Shown here: in pieces, positions 1 to 11,553 of the stretch
Numbering within the stretch: position 1 is the first letter of the stretch
Layout of the letters: every line of letters starts with the position of its first letter
From: Pleurodeles waltl
Lineage: Eukaryota > Chordata > Amphibia > Caudata > Salamandridae
Direction: 5' to 3'
Assembly (NCBI RefSeq): GCF_031143425.1
Contig: NC_090448.1
Span: 536,008,313-536,072,312 of the forward strand
DNA length: 64,000 nucleotides
Translations under genes and position numbers: made by a program
Notes under the pieces: generated by a model
What the model was told of the DNA's origin: nothing
The model's input: only the letters and a program-made list of their open reading frames with translations
Databases searched by the model: none

Positions 1-1640
1 GGCTGCCATGTACAATGTCTTGAAGTAAACTGATTTGTGAAGAGGAGTTACAGTCTCTTCCCTGTGTGTCACTGGAAGTACTGCAGGATGATGTTTGTCC
101 TGTTGTCAACATCTTCTTCCTCTGCCTCCTGTTCCTCACTGTGCACAGGCTCCACCGCTGCCACAAGCCATCACCAGCCTCATCCTCCTGGAGAAAAGGC
201 ACCTGGAGTCTCAATGCAAGGTTGTGCAACATACAGCATGCCACAATGATCTGGCACACGGTCTTGGGTGAGTAGTACAGGGAGCCACCTGTCAGATGGA
301 GGCACAGGAATCTGGCTTTCAGGAGGCTGAATGTCCTCTCAACAATCCGCCTAGTTCACCCATGTGCCTCATTATAGCCTTCCTCTGCCCTTGTCCTGGG
401 ATTCCTCACTGGGGTCAGTAGCCATGAGAGGTTGGGGTAACCAGAGACACCTGCAAATATCGAGGGACAATTGTGAGACACACACTAACCCTTAGGGACA
501 ACCCCATACCCAGACACCTACTCATACTGTGTGGGGACCTTGGGCTCAACTATTAGCCCGATTCTGGAGTTGGCCCATCACATAAGGGATACTGCTATTG
601 CGCAAGATATAGGCATCATGCACAGAGCCTGGATACTTGGCATTCACATGGGAGATGTACTGGTCCGCCAAACACACCATTTGCACATTCATCGAATGGT
701 AGCTTTTTCTATTTCTGTACACTTGTTCATTTCTCCGATGGGGGGGGACAAATGCTACATGGGTACCATCAATGGCACCAATGATGTTGGGGATATGTCC
801 CAGGGCATAGAAGTCAGCTTTCACTGTGGCTAAATCCTCTACCTGGGGGAACACAATGTAGCTGCGCATATGTTTCAGCAGGGCAGACAACACCCTGGTC
901 AACACGTTTGAGAACATTGGCTGAGAGATCCCTGATGCCATGGCCACTGTAGTTTGTAAGGAGCCTCTTGCCAGGAAATGGAACACTGACAGGACCTGCA
1001 CAAGAGGGGGGATACCTGTGGGCTGGCGGATAGCTGATATCAGGTCTGGCTCCAATTGGGCACTCAGTTCTTGGATTGTGGCATGATCAAGTCTGTATGT
1101 GCTTATGATGTGTCTGTCTTCCATTGTCAACAGGTCCACCAGGGGTCTGTACACTGGAGGATGCCACCATCTCATATGCTGCCTCAGCGGTTGTAGCCTA
1201 TGGAGGAGAACGGTGAACAAAAAGTCATTTACCACATATATAGCACAACTGTGTCTGAACTAATGTTACAGAAGCCGTGCGTTAAATCGTGAGTCAGTAT
1301 ATGTGCCAATATGTGCTGTGACGTAGTTAGGTGCCATGCCATGTGCTCTCCTGAAATGGCGGCTGCCTGAATTGTGAGGAGGGACAAGGGGAAATGAGGT
1401 AACTGCACTGGTGTTGTGCAGCGTTGGGGTAGGCTGTCGAAGACCGCCGCCCAACTCTGCATTGGTTGTCATTGGGCCCTATGGTTCCTAGGAGCCAATG
1501 GCGATGTACGTCGGCGGTGACAGTACGCCCCGCCACGGACGTCACCGACATTTTCTACTCATTCACTCACTTGATACCTGACCATCAACAGGAGAGGACC
1601 TACACTGCAAGTGCTGCTGTGACTGAGTCTGGAAGCGACA

Positions 1641-4136
1641 ATGGCTACAGTGTCTGGGGAAAGGGCCCCTGCATTCACTGCGGAGGAGTTGGACAAACTG
1701 GTGGATGGGGTCCTGCCCCAGTACATGCTACTCTGCGGTCCTCCAGACAAACAGGTGAGTACACTGTGAGCATGATGCGTGGGCAGTGCCTGTTTAGAGT
1801 GGTGTGGATGTAAGCCGCATGTTGGGTGGTGGCCTGAGTGCTGCATGTGAGGTGGTCAGTGTATGTGTGTTAGGGCAAGGGTGGGAACTGGTGGGCAATG
1901 ACTTTGACAGTCCGAACAGGTGAGTAATTAAATTTTTTCGCTCTGTTAACCCTCTAGGTCAGCACCCACCAGAAGAAGGGCATTTGGCTTGCCATCGTCA
2001 AGGAGGTGCGGACCCTGGGGGTCTATCGCAAACGGAGCACCCACTGCCGCAAGAGATAGGAGAACCTGCGCCGCTGGAGCAAGAAGACGGCGGAGGCCCA
2101 GCTGGGGCTGGCCTTCCAATGTGGAAGGGCTGCCCGTCACACCATGACCCCCCTGATGTTCAGCATCCTGGCGGTGGCCTATCCGGAGATGGATGGGCGC
2201 TTGAGGGCATCACAGCACCCACAAGGGGGTGAGTACAGTTTCATTAAGCTGACTTTGCGTGCTTTAGAAACTAGCTGGGTGGGGGATGTGGGCTGTGGGT
2301 GCCCCTAGGCCAGGGCGATCCTGCCAGGGTAGGTCTCTTGTTTGCAGGCTCAGAAGCACCCCTACCCCAATGGTACAATTGGGCAACTACTAGTGTGCAG
2401 GGTCCTGTGGGTGTCAGGTGTGCAGGTGCTGGCAGTAGGCATTGTACCCCATGGGCAGGTGACTACCATAGTGAGTGGTTGCGCAAGGCCTAGTGCATAG
2501 GGCAGCTCAGTGTGTGTTGTGTCCGCCAGCGGTAGTGGTGTTGCTGGCATTGACAATGTGTGTCCTCTGTCTTTCCCCCTTCTTGTTTTTTCACCCTGTC
2601 CTTGTGTGCATTAGCATCATCTGGCGGAGGAGCTGAGGCACCGACAACGGAGGGAGCTGCATCCCACATGGCCTATGAGGGAGAATCCACGGAGGGTGAA
2701 GGCACCAGTGGGACGGAGGGTGAGGGGAGCTCCACAACGGGGACAGGAGGGGATACCAGTGACAGTGACTCCTCCTCTGATGGAAGCTCCCTGGAGGTGG
2801 CGGACACCTCTGTGCCCACCCCAACAACAGGTACAGCTGCCATCCCCCCTACCAGCATCACCCTCCCAGCAGCCCCTCAGCGTGTTTCCTGTGCCTGCTC
2901 ATCCAGGAGGGTAGGCATCTCCTTTGCCCCAGGCACCTCAGGCCCTGCCCCAGTCAGCCCTGCTGCCCTCAGTGAGGAGGCTACTGACCTCCTGGGATCC
3001 CTCACTGTTGGGTAGTCAACCATTCTGAATGCCATCCAGGGTGTCAAGAGGCATTTGCAACAAACAAATGCATACCTGGAGGGCATTTATTCTGGCGTGG
3101 CAGCCCAACAGAGAGCATTTCAGGCTCTGGCCTCAGCACTGATGGCAGCCATTGTCCCTGTGTCCAACCTCCCCCCCTCCAACTTCCACTGCCCAGACCC
3201 AATGAACTCTACCTCAGCCTATCCCAAGCACACCTTCAGACCAGCAGGCACACACATCAACACACAAAAGTGGCTCAGGAAAACATAAGCACCACACATC
3301 ATCACACAGGCACTCACACAAGCACCATACCCATGCACACATGCCAACATCCACTTCCTCCACCTCCCTCCCAATCTCCTCTCCACTCACACCTGCATGC
3401 ACTACATCATCAGCCACTGCCTCCATCACCAGCACGCCCATCACAATACACCACTCATGAGCAATCACCACCCCTACAACCATTCACACGCCCCGTGTCC
3501 TCTCCTAGTGTGTCTGTGAGCCCTTCTCCCAAACGCAGGCACACACCCACTCAACAGTCATTCCCCTCACAACAGCCTCCAGCCCATGCACCTTCACCCA
3601 AACTTAGCAGACGTACACCTCCAACAACCACTACCTCTTTCTCCACTCCCACACCCCCTCCATCTTCCCGTCCCAGTGTGTCAAAAAAACGTTTCCTAGC
3701 TAACTTTAACCTCTTCCCTACACCTCCCCCCCGGCCTTCCCCTATGGCCAGGATGTCTAAATCCCAGCCCAGCACCTCAGCCACCACATCTGCATCAGCT
3801 GTGGTCCCTGCAAGTCCGGGGGAATCGAAGGGGGCACCCGTCAGAGCTGTCAGTGTGCCACCTACAGATGCGAAGGACCACCCGACAAACACAAAGAGGG
3901 CAGTGCCAAGGTCCCGGCAGGGACTACCAAGGTGTGCGAAGGGACACAACACAAAGGCCAAGTCACCTCAAGGCACGAAGCCTCCTGGTGAAGGGCTGGT
4001 GACAACCATTTCCCCAGCAATGCCAGTGACCTGTGACACGGGCACCACTGCCGCAACGACCGTCACCTGCACCGCTGCCTGCAGCGCCACTTGCAACGCT
4101 GCAGCCACAACGTCAGTCTGCAGCATCCTCCCCTAG
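1641..4136 (+). pseudogene. Harbinger Myb/SANT-like accessory DNA-binding protein, broken
   Basis: In Harbinger elements this partner binds DNA at the transposon ends and recruits the transposase. Three exons are visible. Exon 1 is 1641-1754 (starts MATVSGERAPAFTAEELDKL). Exon 2 is 1958-2228, the trihelix/Myb-like region with THCRKR and RRWSKKTAEAQLG. Exon 3 runs from 2615 and encodes an acidic Ser/Glu/Thr stretch, a glutamine-rich helix (QQTNAYLEGIYSG) and a long Pro/Ser/Thr tail ending near 4136. Exon lengths 1 and 2 (114 and 271 nt) equal those of copy 2. Breaks are TAG at 2057-2059 where copy 2 has TGG, TAG at 3013-3015 where copy 2 has CAG, and a frame change near 3200-3270. The gene lies inside the transposase intron on the opposite strand. 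Confidence 0.82.
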
Positions 4137-4520
4137 GATCAGCCATCCGAGGCTGCCAGAGACGGTCTGGTGTCTCCCTCCACCACTACAGACATCTGCA
4201 CCACGCAGTATCTCCGCCGCAGCCACCGCCACCTGCACCGCCATCTGCACCGCCACGTGCCCAGCCGGTGCCACTACATCGGACGTCAGCAGCATCCCCA
4301 GTGGGCAGCCGTCCGAGGCTGCAGGTGACGTCCTGGACCCTGGACACACCACATGAGGCACCAGCACTGGCACTACCAGCAGTTTCCAGCCTAAGTCGCC
4401 GAAGGATGGAGTGTGGCTCTGCCTCAATGGAGTATCATGCTACCTGTTCCATGTACATCTCGTGGCTGAGACACCCAGGTGAGAGAATGTTAACTGCCAC
4501 ACCCCAGGTGCAGCATCACT

Positions 4521-4812
4521 GGGCACAATGCCCCCTCCAGAACCACTGGAGAAATGCATCCACTATCACTATCCTTGGCAGGATGAAGCACTCTGGGCAC
4601 AATGCCCCCTCCAGAACCAGTGGAGAAATGCATCCACTATCACTATCCTAGGCAGGATGAAGCTCTCTGGGCACAATGTCCCCTCCAGAACCAGTGGAAG
4701 AAGCCATCCACTTGAGAGACTGTGGCTTTGCACTCCCTAGGACCAAGCAGTAGGCAGACCACCCACTTGAGAGACTGTGGCTTTACACTCACCAGGACCA
4801 GGCAGTGGGCAT
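4521..4812 (+). repeat. Two short tandem arrays (74 bp, then about 64 bp) inside Harbinger copy 1
   Basis: A 74-bp unit beginning GGGCACAATG starts at 4521, 4595 and 4669. It is followed from about 4702 by two copies of a unit containing GAGAGACTGTGGCTTT. Related arrays occur in copy 2 in inverted orientation but with different copy numbers. Both arrays lie in the transposase intron, downstream of the Myb-like gene. Confidence 0.85.
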
Positions 4813-5539
4813 GGAGCCCCCTCGAGGAACAGTGCCGTCGTACCATCTTCCGGCTGAGGTGCCCCCCCTCCCTTTCTCCCTGAGGTGCCTGTGTTTTTTC
4901 GACCTGATGCCCCTGCAGTGTTCTCTCACTTTTGAGGCAGTTGTCATGTGTGGGCTTCGCCCCTGCTTTTTGGGACCACTGGTCCATGGACATTTACAAG
5001 GGGCAGTGTACGGCCTTGTGTACATAATGTAAAATTTTGTATATACTGATTATTTAAAATACTATTGCTATATCTGAATGTTCCAATATAACACTGGTTA
5101 AACTAATTTCCTTTTGTCCTTGCGTTCTTCCAGGGGGTGGCGGGGTGTATCAGTAATGTTCTTGGTTTTGTTAGTGTGTATGGTGTGGTGGGTGAGGGTG
5201 GGGGGTGGGGTGTTGCGTTCCGCGTGTGTGTCTCTCTTTTCCCTCCCCCCTCCCCTGTGTGCTAGGTGCAGTACTCACCGTCGTCACCGCCGCCGCCTTC
5301 TTTCTACTTCCAGGTGTATGAGAAGATACACCAACAGGGGGAGGATCTGCAATTCGGGCTCCATGGCGTCCTGGTTCTTTGTGGAGTGTCGGAAGGTGAG
5401 TGGTTCCCCTTCGATGGACTGTTTCCACCATGCTTTTGATGTCGTTGGTACCGCCCCGGAAAATCTGCCGGATTGGCCTCTCATGATAGGGTGGGCAGTA
5501 CACTGTCTTCCGCCTGTCTGTTCGCGGTGACCACCGCCC

Positions 5540-5665
5540 TGGTGTTAAGGTGACTGTCTATATTGGCGGTTTCCGCCGTGGTCGTAATCCCATTTTATTT
5601 ACCACCGGCCTGTTGGAGGTGTTACTGCCGCTTTAACACCGACCTCCAGGGTTGTAATGAGGGCC
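5540..5665. repeat. Harbinger terminal/subterminal inverted repeat, right end
   Basis: The segment ends CCAGGGTTGTAATGAGGGCC. It matches, in reverse complement and with moderate divergence, the first 125 bp of copy 2 at 38691, including GGCGGTTTCCGCC and GTAATCCCATTTT blocks. It marks the Myb-side end of the element. Confidence 0.88.
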
Positions 5666-5989
5666 AAAGTATTTAAATATTACAGTGAAACAAAATGCTA
5701 CCCACTACAACATGGCGTAGATTACAAAGTTCTGACCTCACCTACAATTCTTAGTCAAGAGCCTGGCCGACAACAGTGTTATCTCCATGTTTTGGAAAGC
5801 TCATCCAATATTTAGTGACTTTTACAAAAGTACAGGCATGAGTATCAAGACTTCTTGTTACACAGGTAGGCCCTATCTTCACTTCAAGTGGTAGTAATCT
5901 GCTTCTTGGTGTTCCTCAAGGCAGGGACACAGCTAGGCCTTTCCTTCTGCAGCATCAGGCTCTGCCTCCTTCAACTCAAGGCATCTTCC

Positions 5990-7215
5990 CGGAAGGTTTC
6001 AAGACATGCCACATCTTCCCACTACATAGAAAAACTACACTAGACCCTGACAACCTCACAAAATTACAATCCCTTACTCACCCACCATTCAACAGCAGGA
6101 TCACTGAAATCACATTAATACTAATCATCTCCTGCATGACTAGCAGTCTGGCTTCAGATCCTACTGGAGCACGGAGACCTTTACCTTACACATCCTAGAC
6201 AATGCCCTGCTGACCACCGATGAAGATGACCTCTGACTCCTGATATTGCTAAACTTCACAGCTGCCATCAATATAGTTGGCTCATCCCACCCTCACAAAC
6301 ACACTCTGGAATCTTGCATGGGATTCATTGGCAATGTCCTTCACTGGTTCTCCTACTTTTTCCAACCAATACCAGTTTGTTTACATAGGCACCTCCAAGA
6401 CCCGAAAGATCTCTACCACCTGTGGGGTCTCCCAGGGTTTCACTGTCCCTAGTCATCTTCAACCTCTACATAGAGCTGATTGGTGCTCTACTCACGGATA
6501 ACAGCATCAAAGTTCACCATTATCTAATGTTATACAACTCTAGTTAAAAGTCTCCACAGCTTCAGACATCCAATGACTGCACAACATCCAAAGATGGCTG
6601 TCCAGCACTTAACCTGAAGCTCAACCCAACAGAGATAGAATTAATTCTATATACCAGGAATAACAAACAAGAAACAGCACAAACCTGTCCTGTTCAAATA
6701 ATATGAACCTTGACAGCTTCGACTCCCAACATTCACTAAATGCCATGTCACTTGGTTTCACCGAGGCCCCTAACTTCACCGTCAAAAAAAACACTTTGAA
6801 AAAAAGCACAAAGACGGATTGGTACCAGTTTTCTTTTCTAATGGAAATGAAACCTTTTCCTCCAGAAAGCGACTTCAGAACTCTTTATACCCTTGTACTC
6901 TTGCATCTCCATGGTCCATGGCCTCACAGATTCTGCACTAGCACCCCTTATAGGCAGTCTGTGTGCCACAGCAAGTGTCATCTAAGGCCTGAAGAAATAT
7001 GATCACATCACCCCCATACTGATGTAACTCCACTGCCTCGTCTTGCTAGCCCACATATTATTCAAAACAATCAGCATCATTTACAAAGCCATCTTGACCA
7101 GCACCCCAGCTTATGGTGCCGAAAGGCTCCCTGTTTGGATAGAAAAGTCCTCTGCCTTGCAATGGACGTTTAACCTTCCCCCGAATACCAAAATATACTG
7201 ATGTCTGAATCCCGA
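5990..7215 (+). pseudogene. CR1/L2-like LINE reverse transcriptase fragment
   Basis: This is a heavily decayed non-LTR reverse transcriptase read across several frames. Visible landmarks, in family order, are SGFRSYWSTETFTLHILDN (near 6150), LLNFTAAINIV where the family has a conserved Leu-Asp-Leu-Ser-Ala-Ala-Phe block (near 6246), GVSQGFTVPSHLQPLH after a VYIGTSKTRK stretch (near 6400), a KLNP-type block near 6615, and FKTISIIYKAILTSTPAYG near 7070. Stops and frameshifts are frequent, so the element is old. The order of blocks makes the CR1/L2 assignment good, but the exact family is not resolved. Confidence 0.78.
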
Positions 7216-7520
7216 ATGCTAATTTTTGTTGTCAAAGGTAAACACAAATCATATGTATGCATTATAACATAGGTCTGTCTCACAGATTGCAGTCTTGTTG
7301 GAACTGGGGGGCACCCAAAGCACTATCCTCAAAGTGGTGGAAAGCTACTGCATTAACCAGGAGTTAAGCAGTACAAGCTTTGTGGTGGCATCATACCATG
7401 TAGTGATCAGGAGTGAAAATTTCCTTTTTAACCTGGGTCACTGGAGCAAAGCCTACAGGCTCCCTCACTCTTTAAAGTTCTGCTGCTGTAAGCTTAACTT
7501 GACCTTGGCCTGCACCAGGG

Positions 7521-7935
7521 TACAATACAGGAATTAGAGTAGCATTGTGCCGTATGTGCCTGGTGAATGCATGTACTAGGTGTATGTGTACCTGTGAGGA
7601 GTACACTACATGACAGACATAGTGCAAGGCAGTGTGTGCATGGTGTGTGCATGTACTTGGTGTATATGTGCCTTCGAGGAGTGCAGTAAATGAATAGTGT
7701 AGTATTGTGCAGTGCATGCATGGTGAGTGTGTGTGCTGGCTTTATGTGTACTTCCAAAAGGACAATACAGAAAGGTGACAGTACTGAGCAATGCACGCAG
7801 CATGAATGTGTGAGCTGAATGTTTGTGTGTCTGTGATGGAACAATACATGGAGGTAACAGTACTGTACATTGTGTGTGCTTGTACCTGCACAGAGTGCAA
7901 GTGTGCTTTTAATGGAACATTACAGAGAGGATACT
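7521..7935. repeat. Diverged 80-bp minisatellite, about five units
   Basis: Units begin at 7521, 7601, 7681, 7761, 7841 and a partial one near 7917. Spacing is 80 bp except the last at about 76 bp. Each opens with a TACAATACAG-like block and carries TGTATGTGTACC-like and TGGTGTGTGCATG-like blocks. Overlapping open frames on the minus strand are a by-product of the 80-bp period and are not taken as genes. Confidence 0.88.
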
Positions 7936-9959
7936 GGGCTCCATTTTGGGAAACCCATACCCACTTGGTGAAGACATGAGGAGGCATCATAATCCCTCAA
8001 GACAAACGTGTATTGCTGCATTCCTGTCGCTGGGAGCGACACACTGGAGGAGGAGAGATGGGCTCCTCCTGTGCACTTCAAAGGATGTTTTTTGATTCAG
8101 TGAAAGATCACAAGGAAAAGGCCTGGATACATCTCAAGTTGGAGCTGATAAGGGAATCATAAAGAGTGGGTCTGGGAGCCAGAGATTATTCCTTTGATGC
8201 ACATATCACTGTGGCTGACATCCAAGTTTTAATTCTAGTCACTCCCATTGCCTGTATTTTGAGACTGTCTGCTTCAGAGTCTCTCCTGCTGTGACAGATG
8301 GCTTTTCAAGAGGAAGAGGGAGAGAAGACTATGTACTTCAAAGAAGCAGAACCCCAACAAAAAACTTCAAAGATCCAGGCCCCAAATCAAATTTGGTGTC
8401 TGGAAATGGACTATAAGAAGAGGAAGGCTTAGATCCCCAAAACTGTCATCTGCCAAGCAGCCAGACAGGCTGTCTAAGGAGGGTAATATCTGCAAGACTC
8501 CTGCTTGTAACAAGTACTCAGGGTCAAGGTCTGCTAGTCTCCCTGCTGGGTGAGAGGACATCCCTCAGAGAAACCAAGACCACCTGCTTTAGAGCCTGGA
8601 GCACCACTGCATGCCTTCTTGCTAAGACCTGTGCGCCCTGTGAGGAAGAGGAAAGCACTGGAGGGAGCAAGGTCCAGTGAGGAGACCTGTTGAGTGGACT
8701 CTGTGTGCAGGGTGATGGGTGCTGCACTAATCAGGTTGTTGCTCGTCTGCAGGCAGAAAAGACAACCCCTGTATGCCAGGAGAGTGTCACAGTGAAGATA
8801 GCTGTGTAAATAATGCTGTTCAGTAAGGGCTAAGGCATGTCTGGCACTTTTGTGACAAACCTGTGTGCCAGGAGGGGCAGCTGTGGAAAGACTGCCTTGT
8901 GGAGAAGGGCTGGAGGATGTCTGATGCCATAGCTGCGGCCATTTGTGCCAGGTTTGGCCACTGTGGTAAGGACTGAAGCCTTGTTGGGCACGAGGGGTTC
9001 CCGGGGAGGGGGGGTGTAACTGTGCTTGTAGATCAGGCTGAAGTCCATGAACTGCATGCAGCTTTGACCTGCAGGTTATCAGGAGAAACAAGGACTGCAT
9101 CTGACCTAATCCCATGCATCGAGTGAGGATGCAGTGAAAGTACCACAGTCTTAAAGGGATCGAGATCAGGAGCGTCAGAATCACACACTCGGGGGGGCGT
9201 GGGAACTTACCATACAGGATGAGCACAGAAACACTGCTGATTTCTGTTGGAGCATGACTATGTAGGATCAGAGAAGCTGTGCCTGCCAAGTGCTGCAGTG
9301 ATGATCACATGTAGCAGATTCACCTGAGCAGGACTGGAGCTGTTTAGAGTGTCTGTGGGCACCCTTTAAGATGCTGCATGCTTCTTCTCTGCTGGAGCAG
9401 GTAAGGCTGTGATGGGCCTACAGTGGGACTCACTGCTAAGAGCGCTGCAGGGCTCAGGCACTTTTGACTATAATTAAAGTGTCATAGTGGACTCTTGAGT
9501 TCTAGGCCCGCTAGTGAGCATACCCTGGATGAGGCCACCATGAGGATTAATTCTGATCACATACCTAGGAGTGGGTGAGAGAGAGACTTGCCAGTAAAAC
9601 AATAAAGCTGTGACCTCAAGTGGGAAACATGTTGATGTCTGTGACAGCAGTAACTTTCCTTTTAATGAGTAGAGTTAGAAATAAAATATTAATTTTTGTA
9701 CAAAAATAAGTATTTGGCTGGGCATTGATTTATTGCTGCTGCTGCACCGCTCTTAAGCCATGTATCCACGCCTCCCCCTCAAGGGAGCCTTAGACTGCTC
9801 GTTCACATCTACCACTGAGAGTCAAGTGCAGAAGGGGTACGTGACCCAGTTACTCAGGCTCCATGGTAGACCGGGCCCCAGGGCATCACGAGTAAAAGAC
9901 CTCAACCCCCACTGTTGGGCCCAGTATCCCCTGTGTGATCCTCTGAATGGCGTTCTGAA
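7936..9959. other. Unassigned stretch
   Basis: I recognise no gene or repeat family here. An open frame of 251 codons lies on the minus strand at 8534-9289, but it has no motif I know and does not look like a conserved domain. The stretch separates the two CR1/L2-like pieces, so it could be a later insertion into that LINE, but I see no terminal repeats or target duplication. Confidence 0.5.
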
Positions 9960-10039
9960 ACTTGCCATCTCTGGTGCTTGTCAGCACACCTGCAGCCAGG
10001 ATACCACCAGATTTCATACTAAGTAGTGTAAAAAAACAA

Positions 10040-10285
10040 ATAACAAGACAGCAAGCATTTTCCATCTGTGGATATGGAAGAACAAGCCTGTATCTATCAG
10101 GATCACCCCAGTATTTTTCCAATTTAGAAAACAATTCGAGATGCACCTCTTTAAAGGACATTTCATCACAAGGCATTACAAGTTCACAAACCAGCTACCT
10201 CTTCCATAACTTGTTGATTTTATTTTGTACATTGCTTCACTGCCTCTTGTCTAGGTTTGCACTATAGCAATATCACGTGCATATA
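10040..10285 (+). pseudogene. CR1/L2-like LINE 3' end of reverse transcriptase ORF
   Basis: The frame at 10057-10209 reads KPVSIRITPVFFQFRKQF then EMHLFKGHF and stops shortly after. This matches the pattern that closes CR1/L2 ORF2 proteins (Trp, a short Pro-Ile-Arg block, Phe-Lys/Arg-Lys and Leu-Phe-Lys). It is followed by a short AT-rich tail. It has the same orientation as the fragment at 5990-7215 and may be the end of the same copy. Confidence 0.65.
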
Positions 10286-11553
10286 GGCACCCTGATTCTC
10301 TTTTAGGGCAGGCAGTCAGGTTTTGGGGTGACTAGCAAACTCATAGTTTCTATATCAAGTTGCACAGACATGGATAGTCCCAGTCGGTCATGAAGGCACG
10401 TCTGGTGCACCTCTCCAGGTCACAGAATAGGTTTTGGGCCTTTGCAGTATCACAGACAGGCCTACGCCACAGCACCAACGCCTGATTAGCATGCTGGGAG
10501 GGCCAATAAAATAGCCAGGCTAACAGTTTCACTTGCGATTGGGTCAGTCCAGACAGGGGTGTGTGCCATATACCACGCAGGGGGCATTCTCGTCCTAATG
10601 AAAAAAAGATGAATTTATTATCAGTTTAATAGCTGAATTCAGCAATCAACAACTACAAAGGGAATATATGTGGCACTTTTTTTTATAAACTTTGATCCAT
10701 TTAAGCTAGAAGCATTTTTTGTTCAAATTAGCTAAATATGCAGCAAATGATGGCTTACATGCCAACCGTATTAATTCTACAATTATCTGCATACCTGCAG
10801 CCACAAAATCATATAATTATAGCGGATCTATGCAAATGCTATCACAATGTATGGTTCTGTTTTCTTCTTATTTATTATGATACTATGTTCATGTTATTTG
10901 AATACACCACAACATTTAGTATTATGATTTATTCCTACTGTACACTATTTCCCTTTAGTCAAAGAGGCCCAGCAGTCATCCATCAGCTGTATTTTCACTA
11001 GATTTTCTCACACTATTCACACCACACCTTATGGTCATGAGAACATCGTCTCACGCATCCTTGTCAGAACAGCTGCATAATGGACACCATGCACTGTCTT
11101 CATGAAAAGAGGCCAAATGGGAACAAGTATATTTAGCATCTTTCTTATTTATTAATGACTCAGTAACAAGCGGTTGGCTGCGTTCGCATTGGTTTCAGGT
11201 GTAAATCTGCAGCGTCTCTGATGTTTGCTCCCATTTTGCTACATCTATTCCGCACTACAATGGCGTAAATGAAAGCATATAATAAACTAGGCCAGATGTA
11301 TCTTGTCTGTGGGTAACGTAAGGGAAAGGGGTCGTGGCACACATACCATTTTCCACTGTTCGGCGTGTCCAGTCCCTGGCAGCAAGGAGGAGATCTACCA
11401 AATGTGACTGCAGTCCTCAGAATGCAGCAGTCTTAGATTGTTAATGAAGAAGACTTCAAAGGTTTGTAAGGTTTGCTGGTGTCTTTTGGGTTGACCTCCA
11501 TGTATTGGACATCAAACAGGCTGATGTGGGTGGCAACTTGGTCAGTCCTGCCC
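10286..11553. other. Unassigned AT-rich stretch
   Basis: No open frame with recognisable motifs and no clear repeats. The part from about 10600 to 11000 is strongly AT-rich. The stretch ends at the target duplication of the solo LTR. Confidence 0.5.

Larger units (their letters stand above)
69..5364 (-). pseudogene. Harbinger transposase (HARBI1-like DDE nuclease), three exons, broken
   Basis: In Harbinger elements this protein cuts and joins transposon ends, working with the Myb-like partner. I read three exons on the minus strand: 5279-5364, 551-1197 and 69-450. Exon 1 begins MEPELQILP and ends in an arginine run before a GTGAGT donor. Its two leftover bases join in phase with exon 2 after a CCATAG acceptor. 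The family motifs are visible: first Asp in IGAIDGTHVAF, second Asp in PGSVHDAYILR, and the Glu in IVERTF. Breaks are a TGA at 5284-5286 in exon 1, a TGA at 356-358 in exon 3 where copy 2 has CGA, and a frameshift near the acidic C terminus. The 4.08-kb intron 1 contains the whole Myb-like gene on the other strand. Assigning exons 2 and 3 is firm; exon 1 rests on conservation between two copies and on matching splice phase. Confidence 0.85.
1..5665 (-). mobile_element. PIF/Harbinger DNA transposon, copy 1 (left end outside window)
   Basis: This element carries a DDE transposase on the minus strand and a Myb/SANT-like accessory gene on the plus strand, the usual two-gene content of Harbinger elements. 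Its right end is a terminal inverted repeat ending GTTGTAATGAGGGCC at 5665. About 125 bp of subterminal sequence there matches, in inverted form, the left end of copy 2 at 38691-38815. The left terminus lies before base 1, so the target duplication cannot be checked. Both genes are broken, so this copy is non-autonomous as it stands. Confidence 0.9.

Noticed and set aside
7472..7990. Overlapping Cys/His-rich open frames on the minus strand that look like repeated zinc-finger-like peptides
   Set aside because: The periodicity comes from the 80-bp minisatellite; no proper zinc-finger spacing is present.
8534..9289. 251-codon open frame on the minus strand
   Set aside because: No recognisable domain, no splice or start context, and codon content looks random; it lies in unassigned repeat-poor DNA.
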